Shown: positions 27,752 through 37,872, counted from the first letter of the stretch. The stretch is 64,000 bases of DNA from Thiomicrorhabdus sediminis (GCF_005885815.1 NZ_CP040602.1:2247630-2311629), one strand, 5' to 3'. A program made the numbers and translations. The notes: a model not told the origin generated them from the sequence alone.

Positions 27752-28123
27752 ATGTTGAAAATTAATTCAAATACAAAAAAATTAATTGCCTTAATCTTAG
27801 CTACGCAGCTATTATTGGCGATGTTTTTTGCCAATTTTCATCTAGGCATGACAGAACATGAGTTTGGCGAAAAATCGCATTACCATCTTTCACTAAACGA
27901 CCATAATCATCACCAAGATACTGATTATTTCAATGCTATAGCAGAATCATTCTCACATGAACACCATCATGCAGGTGAAATACACATTCATCTTAATCTT
28001 ATTGCATCAACCAGTTCAGTTCTAACTCCTCTAATCCCGCCTAGCTCGGAAGTAATCCCTTTATTGACTTCTGAAATCGGTTCATTTAGCCATCAACCTC
28101 TTTTGCCACCTCCAAACGCCTGA
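27752..28123 (+). CDS. Small exported histidine-rich protein upstream of RND efflux genes
   Basis: This 123-residue protein has an N-terminal hydrophobic signal or anchor (residues 8-27). A His/Asp-rich centre contains HYHLSLNDHNHHQ and SHEHHHAGEIHIHLN, and the end is LPPPNA. It probably binds Zn, Co, Ni or Cu in the periplasm. The position ahead of an efflux operon resembles CzcI-type accessory proteins, though homology is not demonstrated. The gene is 180 bases ahead of the TolC-like gene. Confidence 0.68.
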   Translation: MLKINSNTKKLIALILATQLLLAMFFANFHLGMTEHEFGEKSHYHLSLNDHNHHQDTDYFNAIAESFSHEHHHAGEIHIHLNLIASTSSVLTPLIPPSSEVIPLLTSEIGSFSHQPLLPPPNA

Positions 28124-28303
28124 TTTCATAACAAAACACACCCTTGCCAAGACTGAATAGTTTTAGGTTATAGCGTTTATAACTTAATTAATCAGCATTT
28201 CATTCAAGAGCACAACAGAGCTTTGCTATTTGTCAAAATAACGACAATCAAGGCGGCTTAATGCTCATGGCAAAAAATACTAATTGTTAATTATGAGGCC
28301 GTT

Positions 28304-29572
28304 ATGAAAACGAGTTCGTTTAGACCCACGTTATGGAAAATAACTGTGGTCTTATCTGTTTGCTTATGCTCAAAATCAGCTCTAGCGATTGAACCTTTAA
28401 GCGATATAACACTTAAGCAAGCTATAAAAAATACTTTAGACAATAATCCGGAGTTAAAAGAATATCCCTTTAAAATTCGCTACCAGAAAGCGCTTTCTAG
28501 ACAAGCGGAAATTAAGCCTACCCCCCAAATTTCTCTAGAAATAGAAAATATTTTGGGCACTCAAAACTATTCACTAGGTGAACAAAGTGAAATAACGCTA
28601 ACTTTGAGCCAAAACTTTGAGTTGGGCGAGAAGCTTTTCCATCGTTTAGCTCTTTCTCAGTCGAAGGAAGATAGCAATCACCTTGAATTTGAGCTTGCCA
28701 AGCTAGATATAGCTGCAGAAACAAGTCGACGTTTCTATGAAGTCGTCTATCTTCAACAATTATCGAGACTAATCAACGAGAATCTTTCTAAACAAAAGTT
28801 ACTTTACAAAAAAATAAATAGATTGGCCCAAGAAGGCATTGCAGATCCCGTAGATCAAAGCAGGATTAAATTACTGCTTAAACAATCTAATCACCATTTA
28901 TTGTCAATCTCTAAACAAAATGACTTAGCCAAAATTCGTTTAAGTGCCATGTGGCAGAGTGATATTGACTTTGATAACGCTGTTGGTCTTTTTGATAGCA
29001 ACTTTCATACACCTTCGAAAGCAGGTTTACTCAATAAAATTGAAACCTCACCTTCTCAGCTCCATTATTTAGCACTTCAACGGATGGCTGATAACAACCT
29101 AAAGCTTGAGAAGGCAAAAGGGGTTCAAGACATAACTTTTGGAGTTGGCATAAAACACAAAAATTCTGATGCAGCGCAAACTATTAACTTTGGCATGTCT
29201 ATGCCTCTTGCATTCAACAATCCTAATCAGGGCCGTATAGAAGCGGCAAAAATTAAGTTACAAGAAAGTCGTACTCTGCAAAAAGAAAGTACACAAAAAC
29301 TTAAATTAAAAATAACTGAATACTGGATGTCCCTGAAAAATATAGAGGCCTCGTTACAAGACATCGATAGCCAGTTGGTACCAGAATCTGAAAAGTTACT
29401 CACAACAAGTTTGGCCGCTTATCAACGCGGTACTACCTCACTATTACAGGTAATGGAAGCACAACAAATTTTGTTTGAGCTTAGAACAAAACAGCTTGAT
29501 CTCAATAAGCAAAGACAACTTGTACTGCTTGAAATTGAACGGCTTGTTGGTACGCAACCTATTGCGCAATAG
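28304..29572 (+). CDS. TolC-family outer-membrane channel of a metal RND system
   Basis: This 422-residue protein has a signal peptide ending KSALA. Two internally similar OEP halves of long helices (about 40-215 and 225-415) follow, with late YQRGTTSLLQVMEAQQ as in CzcC/CusC proteins. It forms the outer-membrane exit of the tripartite pump. The next gene starts 12 bases later, so the three pump genes form one operon. Confidence 0.9.
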   Translation: MKTSSFRPTLWKITVVLSVCLCSKSALAIEPLSDITLKQAIKNTLDNNPELKEYPFKIRYQKALSRQAEIKPTPQISLEIENILGTQNYSLGEQSEITLTLSQNFELGEKLFHRLALSQSKEDSNHLEFELAKLDIAAETSRRFYEVVYLQQLSRLINENLSKQKLLYKKINRLAQEGIADPVDQSRIKLLLKQSNHHLLSISKQNDLAKIRLSAMWQSDIDFDNAVGLFDSNFHTPSKAGLLNKIETSPSQLHYLALQRMADNNLKLEKAKGVQDITFGVGIKHKNSDAAQTINFGMSMPLAFNNPNQGRIEAAKIKLQESRTLQKESTQKLKLKITEYWMSLKNIEASLQDIDSQLVPESEKLLTTSLAAYQRGTTSLLQVMEAQQILFELRTKQLDLNKQRQLVLLEIERLVGTQPIAQ

Positions 29573-29584
29573 AAAGGAATTAAT

Positions 29585-30898
29585 ATGAATTTAAAATCGA
29601 TACTACTAGCAATCTCTTTTGCTACCGCTGGCGCAACGGGATATGCGTTATATTCACAACTTCAGCATCACGATAATAGTACAGACAATCAAAATGACGT
29701 TCATGGAGAGCATTCAGGCCAAAGTGAGCATAATGATGATGTGCACAGACAAGATAATGAAACCGAAATGGTGGAAAAAAAAGGGAAGCATGGAGGCAAG
29801 CTGCTGTCTGATGGAAAATTCTCGATCGAAGTGACCATTCATGAAGCAGGCGTTCCACCGGAAATGAGGGTCTATGCATATGAAAATGGTCAACCTATTG
29901 ATTTAACACAAGTTGAACTTTTCATCACATTGGATCGCCTCGGTGGTAAGCAAGAGGTTTTGAACTTTAAGCCTGAAAAGGATTACTTATTGGGTAGTCA
30001 GGTTATTGCTGAACCTCACTCATATGACGTGAAAGTTTCAGCTCAATATGCTGGCAAGCTATATGAATGGGAATATGAAAGCCATGAAGGGCGAGCTTAC
30101 ATTTCGGATCGTTTGTTTGCTGAATCAGGTATGCAAACAGAGGTCGTTGGATCACAAACCATTAAGCAAAAAAGAGAACTTTTTGGAATTATTGTGGTGC
30201 CTCAAGATCAGAAAACAAGAGTATTTTCACCGTACCCCAGTAAAGTTAAAAAAGTGCACGTAAAAATTGGGGATGAAGTTCAAAAAGGGCAAATATTAGC
30301 GACCTTACAAAACATTAAAACATTGCAGACATATACGATAAAAAGCAGTACTAATGGCCTGATCAGCAACCTGTGGTCAAATACTGGCGAAATCGTTCAA
30401 AACGATCCTTTAATGCAAGTGTCAAATCTAGACAAGGTATGGGTTGAACTATCCGCTTTCCCGAAAGACATCGCGCGTTTAAACGTAGGACAAAATGTCG
30501 TGGTTAAATCCTTGGATGAGGCTCACCAAGTTTCAAGCACGTTGGACTATCTATCACCGACGATGACTGATGGTCATATCGCACGCGCTAGAACGGTGAT
30601 TGATAATTCTTCAGGTTATTGGAAGCCTGGAATGCATATTAAAGCGCAAGTGACCGTTGGTGAAAAAAAGGCCCCCCTTGCTATTAATCAAAAAGGTCTG
30701 CAGAGTTTTAGAAGCATGCCCGTTGTATTTGCAAAATACGGTAATGATTATGAAGTGAGAATGCTTGAGCTTGGCGAAGAAGATGAGCACTACATTGAGG
30801 TACTGGGAGGGATAGAACCCGGCACTGAGTATGCCACTGAAAACAGCTTTTTAGTCAAAGCAGACGCGTTGAAAAGCGGCGCGTCTCATGACCACTAA
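29585..30898 (+). CDS. Periplasmic adaptor (membrane fusion protein) of a metal RND system
   Basis: This 437-residue protein has an N-terminal membrane anchor or signal and then a His/Asp/Glu-rich segment (about 25-60, HHDNS...HGEHSGQSEHNDD). The adaptor core follows: lipoyl-type hairpin (KVKKVHVKIGDEVQKGQILATL), beta-barrel (VWVELSAFPKDIARLNVGQNV) and membrane-proximal domain. It resembles CzcB and CusB. The acidic/His-rich N-terminus may collect metal. It is 12 bases from the pump gene. Confidence 0.9.
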   Translation: MNLKSILLAISFATAGATGYALYSQLQHHDNSTDNQNDVHGEHSGQSEHNDDVHRQDNETEMVEKKGKHGGKLLSDGKFSIEVTIHEAGVPPEMRVYAYENGQPIDLTQVELFITLDRLGGKQEVLNFKPEKDYLLGSQVIAEPHSYDVKVSAQYAGKLYEWEYESHEGRAYISDRLFAESGMQTEVVGSQTIKQKRELFGIIVVPQDQKTRVFSPYPSKVKKVHVKIGDEVQKGQILATLQNIKTLQTYTIKSSTNGLISNLWSNTGEIVQNDPLMQVSNLDKVWVELSAFPKDIARLNVGQNVVVKSLDEAHQVSSTLDYLSPTMTDGHIARARTVIDNSSGYWKPGMHIKAQVTVGEKKAPLAINQKGLQSFRSMPVVFAKYGNDYEVRMLELGEEDEHYIEVLGGIEPGTEYATENSFLVKADALKSGASHDH

Positions 30899-30910
30899 GG
30901 AGCTGCTGAA

Positions 30911-33900
30911 ATGATACATTTTTTAACAAAGTTCTCTGTAGAGAAACGTTGGTTGATTATGATGTTCACCCTGTTACTGGTTGGATTAGGAATCTATAAC
31001 GCACAAAAACTTCCTATGGATGCCGTGCCTGACATTACTAATGTTCAGGTAATGATCAATACAGAAGCGGATGGCTTCACCCCATTGGAAGTTGAACAGC
31101 GCATCACTTTTTTAGTTGAAACAGCGATGTCCGGTATTCCTAATTTAGACTATACTCGCTCACTTTCGCGATATGGCTTGTCGCAGGTAACGGTCATTTT
31201 CAAAGAAGGTACAGACATCTACTGGGCCAGACAGCAAATTAGTGAACGTTTACAACAAGTCAATCTGCCACAAGGCCTGAAACCGTCAATGGGACCGATA
31301 GCAAGCGGATTAGGAGAAATCTTTACCTATGCTATCGTTGCTCAAGAACAGGCCAAGAAACCGGATGGTTCCAATTACACCGCTGAAGATCTGAAAATCA
31401 TCCAAGATTGGATTATCCGACCTCAAATGGTTAAGGTACCAGGGATAACTGAAATCAATACCGTAGGTGGTCATGAACGTCAGTATCAAGTTGCACCAAA
31501 TCCCGAGAAGTTACTCGCCTTCAAAGTGACGCTTGAACAAGTAATGGATGCTCTCTATAAGAACAACCAAAACATAGGTTCAGGTTATATCGAGAAGAAT
31601 GGTGAGCAATGGTTAGTTCGTTCTGCAGGGCAATTAAAAACGCTGGAAGATATTGAGAATTTAACGGTGGCAAAACTTGATGATGCCCCTGTAAATTTAA
31701 AAGATGTCGCTACCGTTAGCATTGCTAATCCGCTTCGAACGGGTGCTGCGACTTTAAATGGTCAAGAGACGGTGTTGGGAACAGCTTTCATGCTACTGGG
31801 TGAAAACAGTCGAACGGTAGCTAAAGCGATTGCAAACAAACTGGAAGAGGTTAACTTAAGTTTGCCTCCCGGTGTGGTTGCAGAGCCTCTTTATAACCGT
31901 ACTACACTGGTTGATAAAACTATTGCAACAGTAGAAAAGAACCTTTTCGAAGGTGCGGTTTTAGTTATTGTTATCCTTTTCCTGTTTTTAGGAAATGTTC
32001 GTGCCGCAATTATCACTGCTTTAATCATTCCGTTGAGTATGTTATTTGCCATATCTGGCATGGCTGCAAACCGAGTATCTGGAAACTTGATGAGTCTTGG
32101 CGCAATTGACTTTGGGTTGATTGTTGATGGTGCGGTCATAGTGACAGAAAATGCACTATTACGGCTAGGACAACAACAGAAAAAATTAGGTCGATTACTC
32201 AGCTTGCAAGAACGGTTTGAAGTCATTATCAACAGCACTCGAGAAGTATTTCAACCAGCGGTATTTGGTGTTTTCATCATCATGCTTGTTTATATCCCGA
32301 TATTCGCTCTTAGCGGTGTTGAAGGCAAAATGTTTGAACCTATGGCCTTTACCGTTGTTGCCGCATTGATGGGTGCTTTAGTACTGACTGTCACCTTTAT
32401 TCCCGCAGCAATTGCCATTTTTGTTAAAGGGCAAGTTCAACATAAAGAAAACCTGATTATGCGTGGCGTACGACGAGGTTATTCTCCACTTCTTCGCATG
32501 GCAATAGACGCTCCTGTAGCCGTTGTTATGTTAGCCAGTTCAATTGTGATTTTGGCAAGCATGCAGGTTAATAAAATGGGCGTTGAGTTTATGCCTCAAC
32601 TAGATGAGCATGACATAGCGCTACACTCCTTAAGAATTACTGGAACAGGATTAGATCAGTCTGTTGAAATGCAACATGTGCTAGAAAAAAACATTACGAA
32701 ACTGCCAGAAGTAAAGTATGTTTTTGCCAAGATTGGTACCCCAGAAGTCGCCACTGATCCTATGCCGCCAAATATCGCGGATACGTATTTGATTCTCAAG
32801 CCTAAATCCGAATGGCCTGATCCAAATAAAACAAAAGCAGAGTTTGTTGGTGAATTACGAGAAATCATTACTCAGGTTCCGGGAAACAATTATGAAATCA
32901 CTCAACCTATTGAGATGCGTTTCAATGAATTGATTTCCGGTGTCCGCTCTGATGTTGCGGTTCGTATCTATGGCGATGACTTGGATACATTGGCACAAGT
33001 TGGTGAAAAGACAAGCAAAATGCTTCAAGGGATTGCAGGTGGAGAAGATGTTCGTGTGGAATCGACCGAAGGGTTACCTCTTATTAACATTGAACCAGAT
33101 AGAGAACACTTGTCTCTAATTGGTCTCAGCATTGCCGATTTACAAAATTCGGTACAACTTGCAATCAACGGTCAGCAAACGGGATGGATCTATGAAGGGG
33201 ATCGACGCTTTAAATTAGTTGTCCGTCTTGACGAAACTTATCGTACAGATCCACGCGCTATCGAGCGTTTGCCAATTCCTATTCCAAACTCAGACAATCA
33301 AGAGCTGAAATATGTGCCTTTAGGAGAGGTCGCCGAGGTTCAAATCACAGAAGGCCCAAGTAAAATCAACCGTCAAAATGGCAAACGTAATATTGTCATT
33401 ACAGCCAACGTCAGAGATCGTGATTTGGGTAGTTATGTCGAAGAAGTTAAATCTAGTATTCAGGAAAATCTAATATTACCTTCAGGTTACTGGATTGAAT
33501 ATGATGGTACTTACAAACAATTACAGTCTGCTCAAGAACGACTTTCTTGGATTATTCCGTTGGTTTTATTGATGATTTTAGGTTTGCTTTATAACGCCTT
33601 TAACTCAATGAGAGATGCTTTAATTATCTTTACTGCAATTCCACTGGCTTTGAGTGGAGGTCTCTTTGCTCTGGAATTGAGAGATATGCCTTTGTCACTT
33701 TCGGCCATGGTTGGTTTTATTGCGCTATCAGGAATAGCGGTTTTGAATGGTGTGGTTTTACTCTCCTTCATTCGACAGTTGCGAGATAAAGGTCTTGACC
33801 TATTAACCGCTATTCAAGATGGCGTTTCGCAACGCTTAAGACCTGTGTTGATGACAGCATTAGTTGCTAGCCTTGGTTTTATTCCTATGGCCCTCAACTC

Positions 33901-34042
33901 AGGTGCAGGTGCCGAAGTGCAAAAGCCGTTAGCAACAGTCGTTATTGGCGGCATTATGACCTCAACATTACTGACTTTAGTTGTATTACCTGCCTTATAC
34001 CAACTCGTTTACTCTTTTAAAAAAATTAAACTTACAAAATAA
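30911..34042 (+). CDS. Heavy-metal RND efflux pump, divalent-cation type (CzcA-like)
   Basis: This 1043-residue inner-membrane proton antiporter has about 12 helices in the usual RND pattern. Helix 4 carries DFGLIVDGAVIVTEN with Asp400, Asp406 and Glu413. That matches the CzcA-type (Zn/Co/Cd/Ni) signature rather than CusA, which has Ala in place of these acids. So although copper genes lie nearby, the pump probably exports divalent cations. Length is typical. It is the third gene of the pump operon and is followed 16 bases later by a lipoprotein gene. Confidence 0.92.
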   Translation: MIHFLTKFSVEKRWLIMMFTLLLVGLGIYNAQKLPMDAVPDITNVQVMINTEADGFTPLEVEQRITFLVETAMSGIPNLDYTRSLSRYGLSQVTVIFKEGTDIYWARQQISERLQQVNLPQGLKPSMGPIASGLGEIFTYAIVAQEQAKKPDGSNYTAEDLKIIQDWIIRPQMVKVPGITEINTVGGHERQYQVAPNPEKLLAFKVTLEQVMDALYKNNQNIGSGYIEKNGEQWLVRSAGQLKTLEDIENLTVAKLDDAPVNLKDVATVSIANPLRTGAATLNGQETVLGTAFMLLGENSRTVAKAIANKLEEVNLSLPPGVVAEPLYNRTTLVDKTIATVEKNLFEGAVLVIVILFLFLGNVRAAIITALIIPLSMLFAISGMAANRVSGNLMSLGAIDFGLIVDGAVIVTENALLRLGQQQKKLGRLLSLQERFEVIINSTREVFQPAVFGVFIIMLVYIPIFALSGVEGKMFEPMAFTVVAALMGALVLTVTFIPAAIAIFVKGQVQHKENLIMRGVRRGYSPLLRMAIDAPVAVVMLASSIVILASMQVNKMGVEFMPQLDEHDIALHSLRITGTGLDQSVEMQHVLEKNITKLPEVKYVFAKIGTPEVATDPMPPNIADTYLILKPKSEWPDPNKTKAEFVGELREIITQVPGNNYEITQPIEMRFNELISGVRSDVAVRIYGDDLDTLAQVGEKTSKMLQGIAGGEDVRVESTEGLPLINIEPDREHLSLIGLSIADLQNSVQLAINGQQTGWIYEGDRRFKLVVRLDETYRTDPRAIERLPIPIPNSDNQELKYVPLGEVAEVQITEGPSKINRQNGKRNIVITANVRDRDLGSYVEEVKSSIQENLILPSGYWIEYDGTYKQLQSAQERLSWIIPLVLLMILGLLYNAFNSMRDALIIFTAIPLALSGGLFALELRDMPLSLSAMVGFIALSGIAVLNGVVLLSFIRQLRDKGLDLLTAIQDGVSQRLRPVLMTALVASLGFIPMALNSGAGAEVQKPLATVVIGGIMTSTLLTLVVLPALYQLVYSFKKIKLTK

Positions 34043-34058
34043 ACAGGAAAAATAAAAA

Positions 34059-34469
34059 ATGTTACAAATAAATACTAAACAAATATTTAAAGCAATGTTT
34101 CTTTTCGCAAGCACAATATTAATTGCTACTGGTTGCGCCAATACTGCGGTTAAAAACCAAAATGATATACATATCTTAAAAGTAAACTCTTCTAAAGCCA
34201 AAATCCTTAATGCGGAACTCTTCCAGTTGGGCGATAAATGGGTCTTGAAAGGTCGAATCAACCGCCTTCCTTCCTATAGAGGGCCAACTTATGGACATTT
34301 GCATATTTCTGTTATAAATCATCAGGGAAAAACTTTAACAGAGCATGATGTGAATTATATGAGAGAGAGTCGTAATTCAATTACAGCTAGCTTTAGGAAG
34401 GAGTTAACAATTAACTTAGCAGCTAACAGCACCATAAAAATTACTCATTTCCCAACAAAAACTCATTAA
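34059..34469 (+). CDS. Small lipoprotein at the end of the RND operon
   Basis: This 136-residue protein has a lipobox (LIATGC) and a soluble domain with beta-strand character (KWVLKGRINRLPSYRG, GHLHISVINHQGKTL). I do not recognise a named family. Its place just after the pump suggests a periplasmic accessory role. Confidence 0.65.
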   Translation: MLQINTKQIFKAMFLFASTILIATGCANTAVKNQNDIHILKVNSSKAKILNAELFQLGDKWVLKGRINRLPSYRGPTYGHLHISVINHQGKTLTEHDVNYMRESRNSITASFRKELTINLAANSTIKITHFPTKTH

Positions 34470-34582
34470 AAACCTTCCTTTGATTGCCTTATTCACAGGC
34501 AATCAAAGGAACAAATAGATTTTGTGCAAAATAACAAGCTATTTGGTGCTCTACAAGTAAAATACACTGATAATTTCAGAGA

Positions 34583-35236
34583 TTATTTCACTTCTCGAGC
34601 TTGCCACTCTGGATAACCTTCAATCAAACGTTGGGCCTCATACCCCTTTGCATGTAGGGTTTCGATAGCCTGCTGTGACCACATACAATAAGGCCCACGA
34701 CAATAGATGATGACCGGTTGCTGCGGGTTCAGCTGAGAAATACTTTTTGGCAATTCATCAATAGGTATATTGATAGCACTGGGAAGATGTCCCGCTGAAA
34801 ATTCGTCCTGTGGGCGCACATCAAGCAATGTAAAAGGCTGATCGGAGAGTTGCATTTTTTTTAAAGCTTGCAAAGAAATAGGTTCAAACGGTGTATCTGG
34901 CTTGATGTGTTCGGCTAATAATGACTGCATTTCTTCCAGTTGGGTTTCAGCAACCTCTCGAAGGCTTACAATTAAGCGAAACACAGAGTCGTCACTTAAG
35001 GCGTAAATGATGCGTAGACCTTCGCGACGGTTTTTTACCAAACCAGCCTGCTTGAGATTCTGTAAATGCTTCGAAACATTGGCAACACTCAGCCCCAGTT
35101 TTTGATGGAGAGTATCTACATCGCACTCACCCTGTGTAAGTATATCCAGAATCATCAGACGATTAGCTTGACCCAAGGATTTACTCACCTGTGCAAGTTG
35201 CTCAAATAAATTGCGTTTAAGTGGTTGAGATGACAT
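34583..35236 (-). CDS. ArsR-type repressor fused to a rhodanese domain
   Basis: This 217-residue protein has an ArsR winged helix at about residues 10-95 (ANRLMILDILTQGECDVDTLHQKLGLSVANVSKHL). A rhodanese domain at about 120-215 follows, with active-site loop CRGPYC (nucleophile Cys plus a second Cys). Such fusions are thought to sense reactive sulfur through the rhodanese Cys and then release DNA. It is encoded next to persulfide and sulfur-transport genes. Two dyads directly upstream (35249-35279) may be its own operators. Confidence 0.9.
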   Translation of the reverse strand: MSSQPLKRNLFEQLAQVSKSLGQANRLMILDILTQGECDVDTLHQKLGLSVANVSKHLQNLKQAGLVKNRREGLRIIYALSDDSVFRLIVSLREVAETQLEEMQSLLAEHIKPDTPFEPISLQALKKMQLSDQPFTLLDVRPQDEFSAGHLPSAINIPIDELPKSISQLNPQQPVIIYCRGPYCMWSQQAIETLHAKGYEAQRLIEGYPEWQAREVK

Positions 35237-35248
35237 TGTTCAAAATTC

Positions 35249-35279
35249 TTCTATACATAGAAAATTCATTCTATATGAA
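35249..35279 (-). promoter_or_regulatory. Two dyads upstream of the ArsR-rhodanese gene
   Basis: TTCTAT-AC-ATAGAA (35249-35262) and TTCAT-N5-ATGAA (35265-35279) lie 13 to 43 bases ahead of the start codon. The position fits autoregulation. The sequence differs from the ATTCAAC operators at 37945-38113. Confidence 0.45.
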
Positions 35280-35336
35280 AAAACGACAGTTACACCATCT
35301 AAATGATGTGTAATGCCGGATTGCTGTGAGTCGAAT

Positions 35337-35912
35337 CTATTTAGTTGCAATGACCGCAAAGTGCCACGGACAGCTATCACTAATGTCTGGGTTTCGAACC
35401 AGATTGAATCCAGCTTCCAGACACCACTGATTCACAGTTTCAGGAGTTGGTCGTAACGCTAAATCGGGTCCACGGGGCGTTTCAATATCGCTACGCCAAT
35501 GAATAATCAGAAGATGTCCTCCTGAATCTAAGATGTCATAAACATGGCTTAATAAACGCTGAGGATTGCCAAAGTGTAACAAGTTAAATGCCGTTACCAA
35601 ACTAAGCGAACCAGAATCCATTCCAGTCCCCTCTGATAAGACATCCTTACAATGAATCTGCAATCTATCTGGAGTGAAATCATTAAACCGCGCTTGCAAA
35701 GCTGAACATATTTCAGGCTCAATATCATAGGCATGGATTTTTCCTTTAACAGATTCCATCAAAGCCTCGGTAAAGGTGCCATAACCCGCACCGAGTTCAG
35801 CTACATCTCCTGCCAGATATGCATCTGGTAGAAGTGTTTGCATCAGTCCGGTAGGGTCAAAAAAGCTTTCCCATAAATCTTGTTCTGGCATGTCGCTTTG
35901 CGGAACTTTCAT
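35337..35912 (-). CDS. Class I SAM-dependent methyltransferase
   Basis: This 191-residue cytosolic protein has the Rossmann methyltransferase motif VAELGAGYGTFTEALME (motif I), YDIEPE, and LVTAFNLLHF...LLSHVYDILDSGGHLLIIHW. It lies 38 bases after yeeE on the same strand, in the sulfur module. A thiol or sulfide/selenide substrate would fit the context, but nothing in the sequence fixes it. Confidence 0.82.
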   Translation of the reverse strand: MKVPQSDMPEQDLWESFFDPTGLMQTLLPDAYLAGDVAELGAGYGTFTEALMESVKGKIHAYDIEPEICSALQARFNDFTPDRLQIHCKDVLSEGTGMDSGSLSLVTAFNLLHFGNPQRLLSHVYDILDSGGHLLIIHWRSDIETPRGPDLALRPTPETVNQWCLEAGFNLVRNPDISDSCPWHFAVIATK

Positions 35913-35950
35913 TTATAGCAATCCATTGAGTTAAATTTCGGCAATTAACG

Positions 35951-37048
35951 TTATTGCCAACGTGACTCTAAACGAATACCTGTATAAGCGCCAGCGAGGA
36001 TAGATACTAAGGCGACAAATGACCCTAAAGCAAGCGTCGCCGAGCCGGAAAGACCATGACCGATTGAGCATCCCATTGCCAATACAGCGCCAAATCCAAC
36101 CAACAAGGCTCCAAGGCTTGAAATGATAAAGTCTCTGCCTGATGAAAAGCCTTCCAATTTAAAGCTTCCTTGAAGTAGCGAGCTGATAGCCGAGCCAATG
36201 ACCATGCCTAATACAGCAATTACGCCAAAACTTACTAACGCCCAATGCGTTTCAGATAGCCAGTAAACGACATCGCCCATCGGAGCGGCAAACGTAAATG
36301 ATTGAGTGCCTAGTCCCGCTGGTGGAGTATCCATAAAAGACGCCTCACCTTGAATATACTCAGCATAAGTACCACCTGTAAGGCTATATCCTGCTGTAAT
36401 CACACCACCAATAATCAAAGCCGTTGCGATTGGCTTAGCCTGTTTAAATGTAGAGGATTTTAGCAACCAGAAGAAGACGCCAAGGCCGATTAATACACCC
36501 AAAATCCAACGCAATGTAGCTGTGTACTCACTTTTGCCACTGACGATGCTGGCAAGATCTTGCGCACCGCTTTGTTCAAAAGTTACGCTCAACGGAGATA
36601 CAATTGGCAAGACCCAATTTGCATAAAAATCTGTGCGTGTTATCAAATAGGCCATCAGAGACATCAATGCAACCAGCCACACGGCTTTAAAGCTTCCTTG
36701 TCCAACACGTACCAGATTACGCATCCCGCATCCAGCCGCTAAAACCATGCCGAAGCCGAAAATGAACCCGCCAATGATATAGCGTCCCCAACTAAATTCA
36801 GCACTGCGATACGGAGGCATCGTCTGTGAAAGATCTACCCAGCCGGCACCCTCAACAATCGATGTGAAAATCATGGCCGCTGCTATTGCGCCGAAATAAG
36901 TTCCTAAACGGGCAAATTGTTTTTGACTCATCCAATCACGCATACCACCGACAGGACAAAACGCACTGCGTTGAGCGGTAAACCCGAAGATTACTGCTAA
37001 TGCCAATATACCAATGTAATAAGGCCAGAATGCCGTTAATAATTCCAT
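35951..37048 (-). CDS. YeeE/YedE-family sulfur (thiosulfate-type) transporter
   Basis: This inner-membrane protein of about 365 residues has about nine to ten helices. Conserved Cys motifs read GCGMRNLVRVGQGS and GCSIGHGLSGS, and an early FCPVGGMRDW contains a third Cys. These match the YeeE/TsuA family, which takes up thiosulfate or related sulfur through Cys relays. The ATG at 37048 is preferred because GAGGA precedes it; an in-frame start at 37072 is less likely. A dead relic of a related gene lies at 17089-17215. Confidence 0.9.
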   Translation of the reverse strand: MELLTAFWPYYIGILALAVIFGFTAQRSAFCPVGGMRDWMSQKQFARLGTYFGAIAAAMIFTSIVEGAGWVDLSQTMPPYRSAEFSWGRYIIGGFIFGFGMVLAAGCGMRNLVRVGQGSFKAVWLVALMSLMAYLITRTDFYANWVLPIVSPLSVTFEQSGAQDLASIVSGKSEYTATLRWILGVLIGLGVFFWLLKSSTFKQAKPIATALIIGGVITAGYSLTGGTYAEYIQGEASFMDTPPAGLGTQSFTFAAPMGDVVYWLSETHWALVSFGVIAVLGMVIGSAISSLLQGSFKLEGFSSGRDFIISSLGALLVGFGAVLAMGCSIGHGLSGSATLALGSFVALVSILAGAYTGIRLESRWQ

Positions 37049-37128
37049 ATTTGTTTTCCTCGGTGCATCCAATAAATCTCGCTTATGAGACTCAAGGATG
37101 TCTATTACTTTTTATTTCTTATTAAAGG

Positions 37129-37872
37129 TTATGATTTTTGGCTAGGGTTAAGATTGAAGGCCACAATGCCTTTCATCGCGTCCGGCTCTGGTAGAACTGT
37201 TCCCGCGACCTGTTTTACAAACGCTTCACGGTCCAGCTTTAGCGTAGCGTTGTAACGTTTTTCAAAACCAAGGGTAGACATAGGTTTCCCGCTGATGCCT
37301 GCACCGCATACACTGCCTGCTTGAGCCCCTGGCAGAATTTCCATGGTGTCCGACAGAGGCAGGATACGTCCGTGAATAGAGTCGTATAGCTTATTGGCCA
37401 TTTCCTCTTCTCTTCCGTGAAGATCCGGACGCCCGACACTGCCTACAAACAATGTGTGACCCGTTACCAGAAACCAAGGCTCGTCTGCTCGGGAACGGTC
37501 TGTCACCATTAATATAATGCTGTCATCCGTATGTCCCGGTGTATACATGACGTCGACTTCTACGTTTCCAGCTTTCACGATTTGACGGTCATCCAGTGGC
37601 ATAAAATCGCACTGTGCAGGAGAATCTTTGTGCAAGGCGTATTGCCCACCACTTCTTTGTGCTAACTCATAGCCTCCAGAATAGTGATCTGCATGAACAT
37701 GTGTATCGATAACGTAGGCTATTTTGATGCCCTTTTTCTCCGCCACATCCAAATACAAATCAATTTCATCTTGATGAACATCTACAGCAATGCCTAAACC
37801 TTGGCCAACACAACCTAACAGATAAGACAAAGAACCCGGTTCTGATGCCGGCGTATGCTGAAATAAAAACAT
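37129..37872 (-). CDS. Metallo-beta-lactamase-fold persulfide dioxygenase-like enzyme
   Basis: This 247-residue cytosolic protein has THVHADHYSGG (HxHxDH-type metal motif), YTPGHTDDS and VGRPDLHG, which place it in the ETHE1/Blh branch of the MBL fold. These enzymes oxidise glutathione persulfide to sulfite with a mononuclear iron. GAGGAA precedes the start. It heads the minus-strand sulfur operon (MBL, yeeE, methyltransferase). Its upstream region holds two copies of a perfect-armed operator. Confidence 0.85.
   Translation of the reverse strand: MFLFQHTPASEPGSLSYLLGCVGQGLGIAVDVHQDEIDLYLDVAEKKGIKIAYVIDTHVHADHYSGGYELAQRSGGQYALHKDSPAQCDFMPLDDRQIVKAGNVEVDVMYTPGHTDDSIILMVTDRSRADEPWFLVTGHTLFVGSVGRPDLHGREEEMANKLYDSIHGRILPLSDTMEILPGAQAGSVCGAGISGKPMSTLGFEKRYNATLKLDREAFVKQVAGTVLPEPDAMKGIVAFNLNPSQKS

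Noticed and set aside
30911-34042. Calling the RND pump CusA because of nearby copper genes
   Set aside because: Asp400, Asp406 and Glu413 match the divalent CzcA type; CusA lacks these acidic residues.
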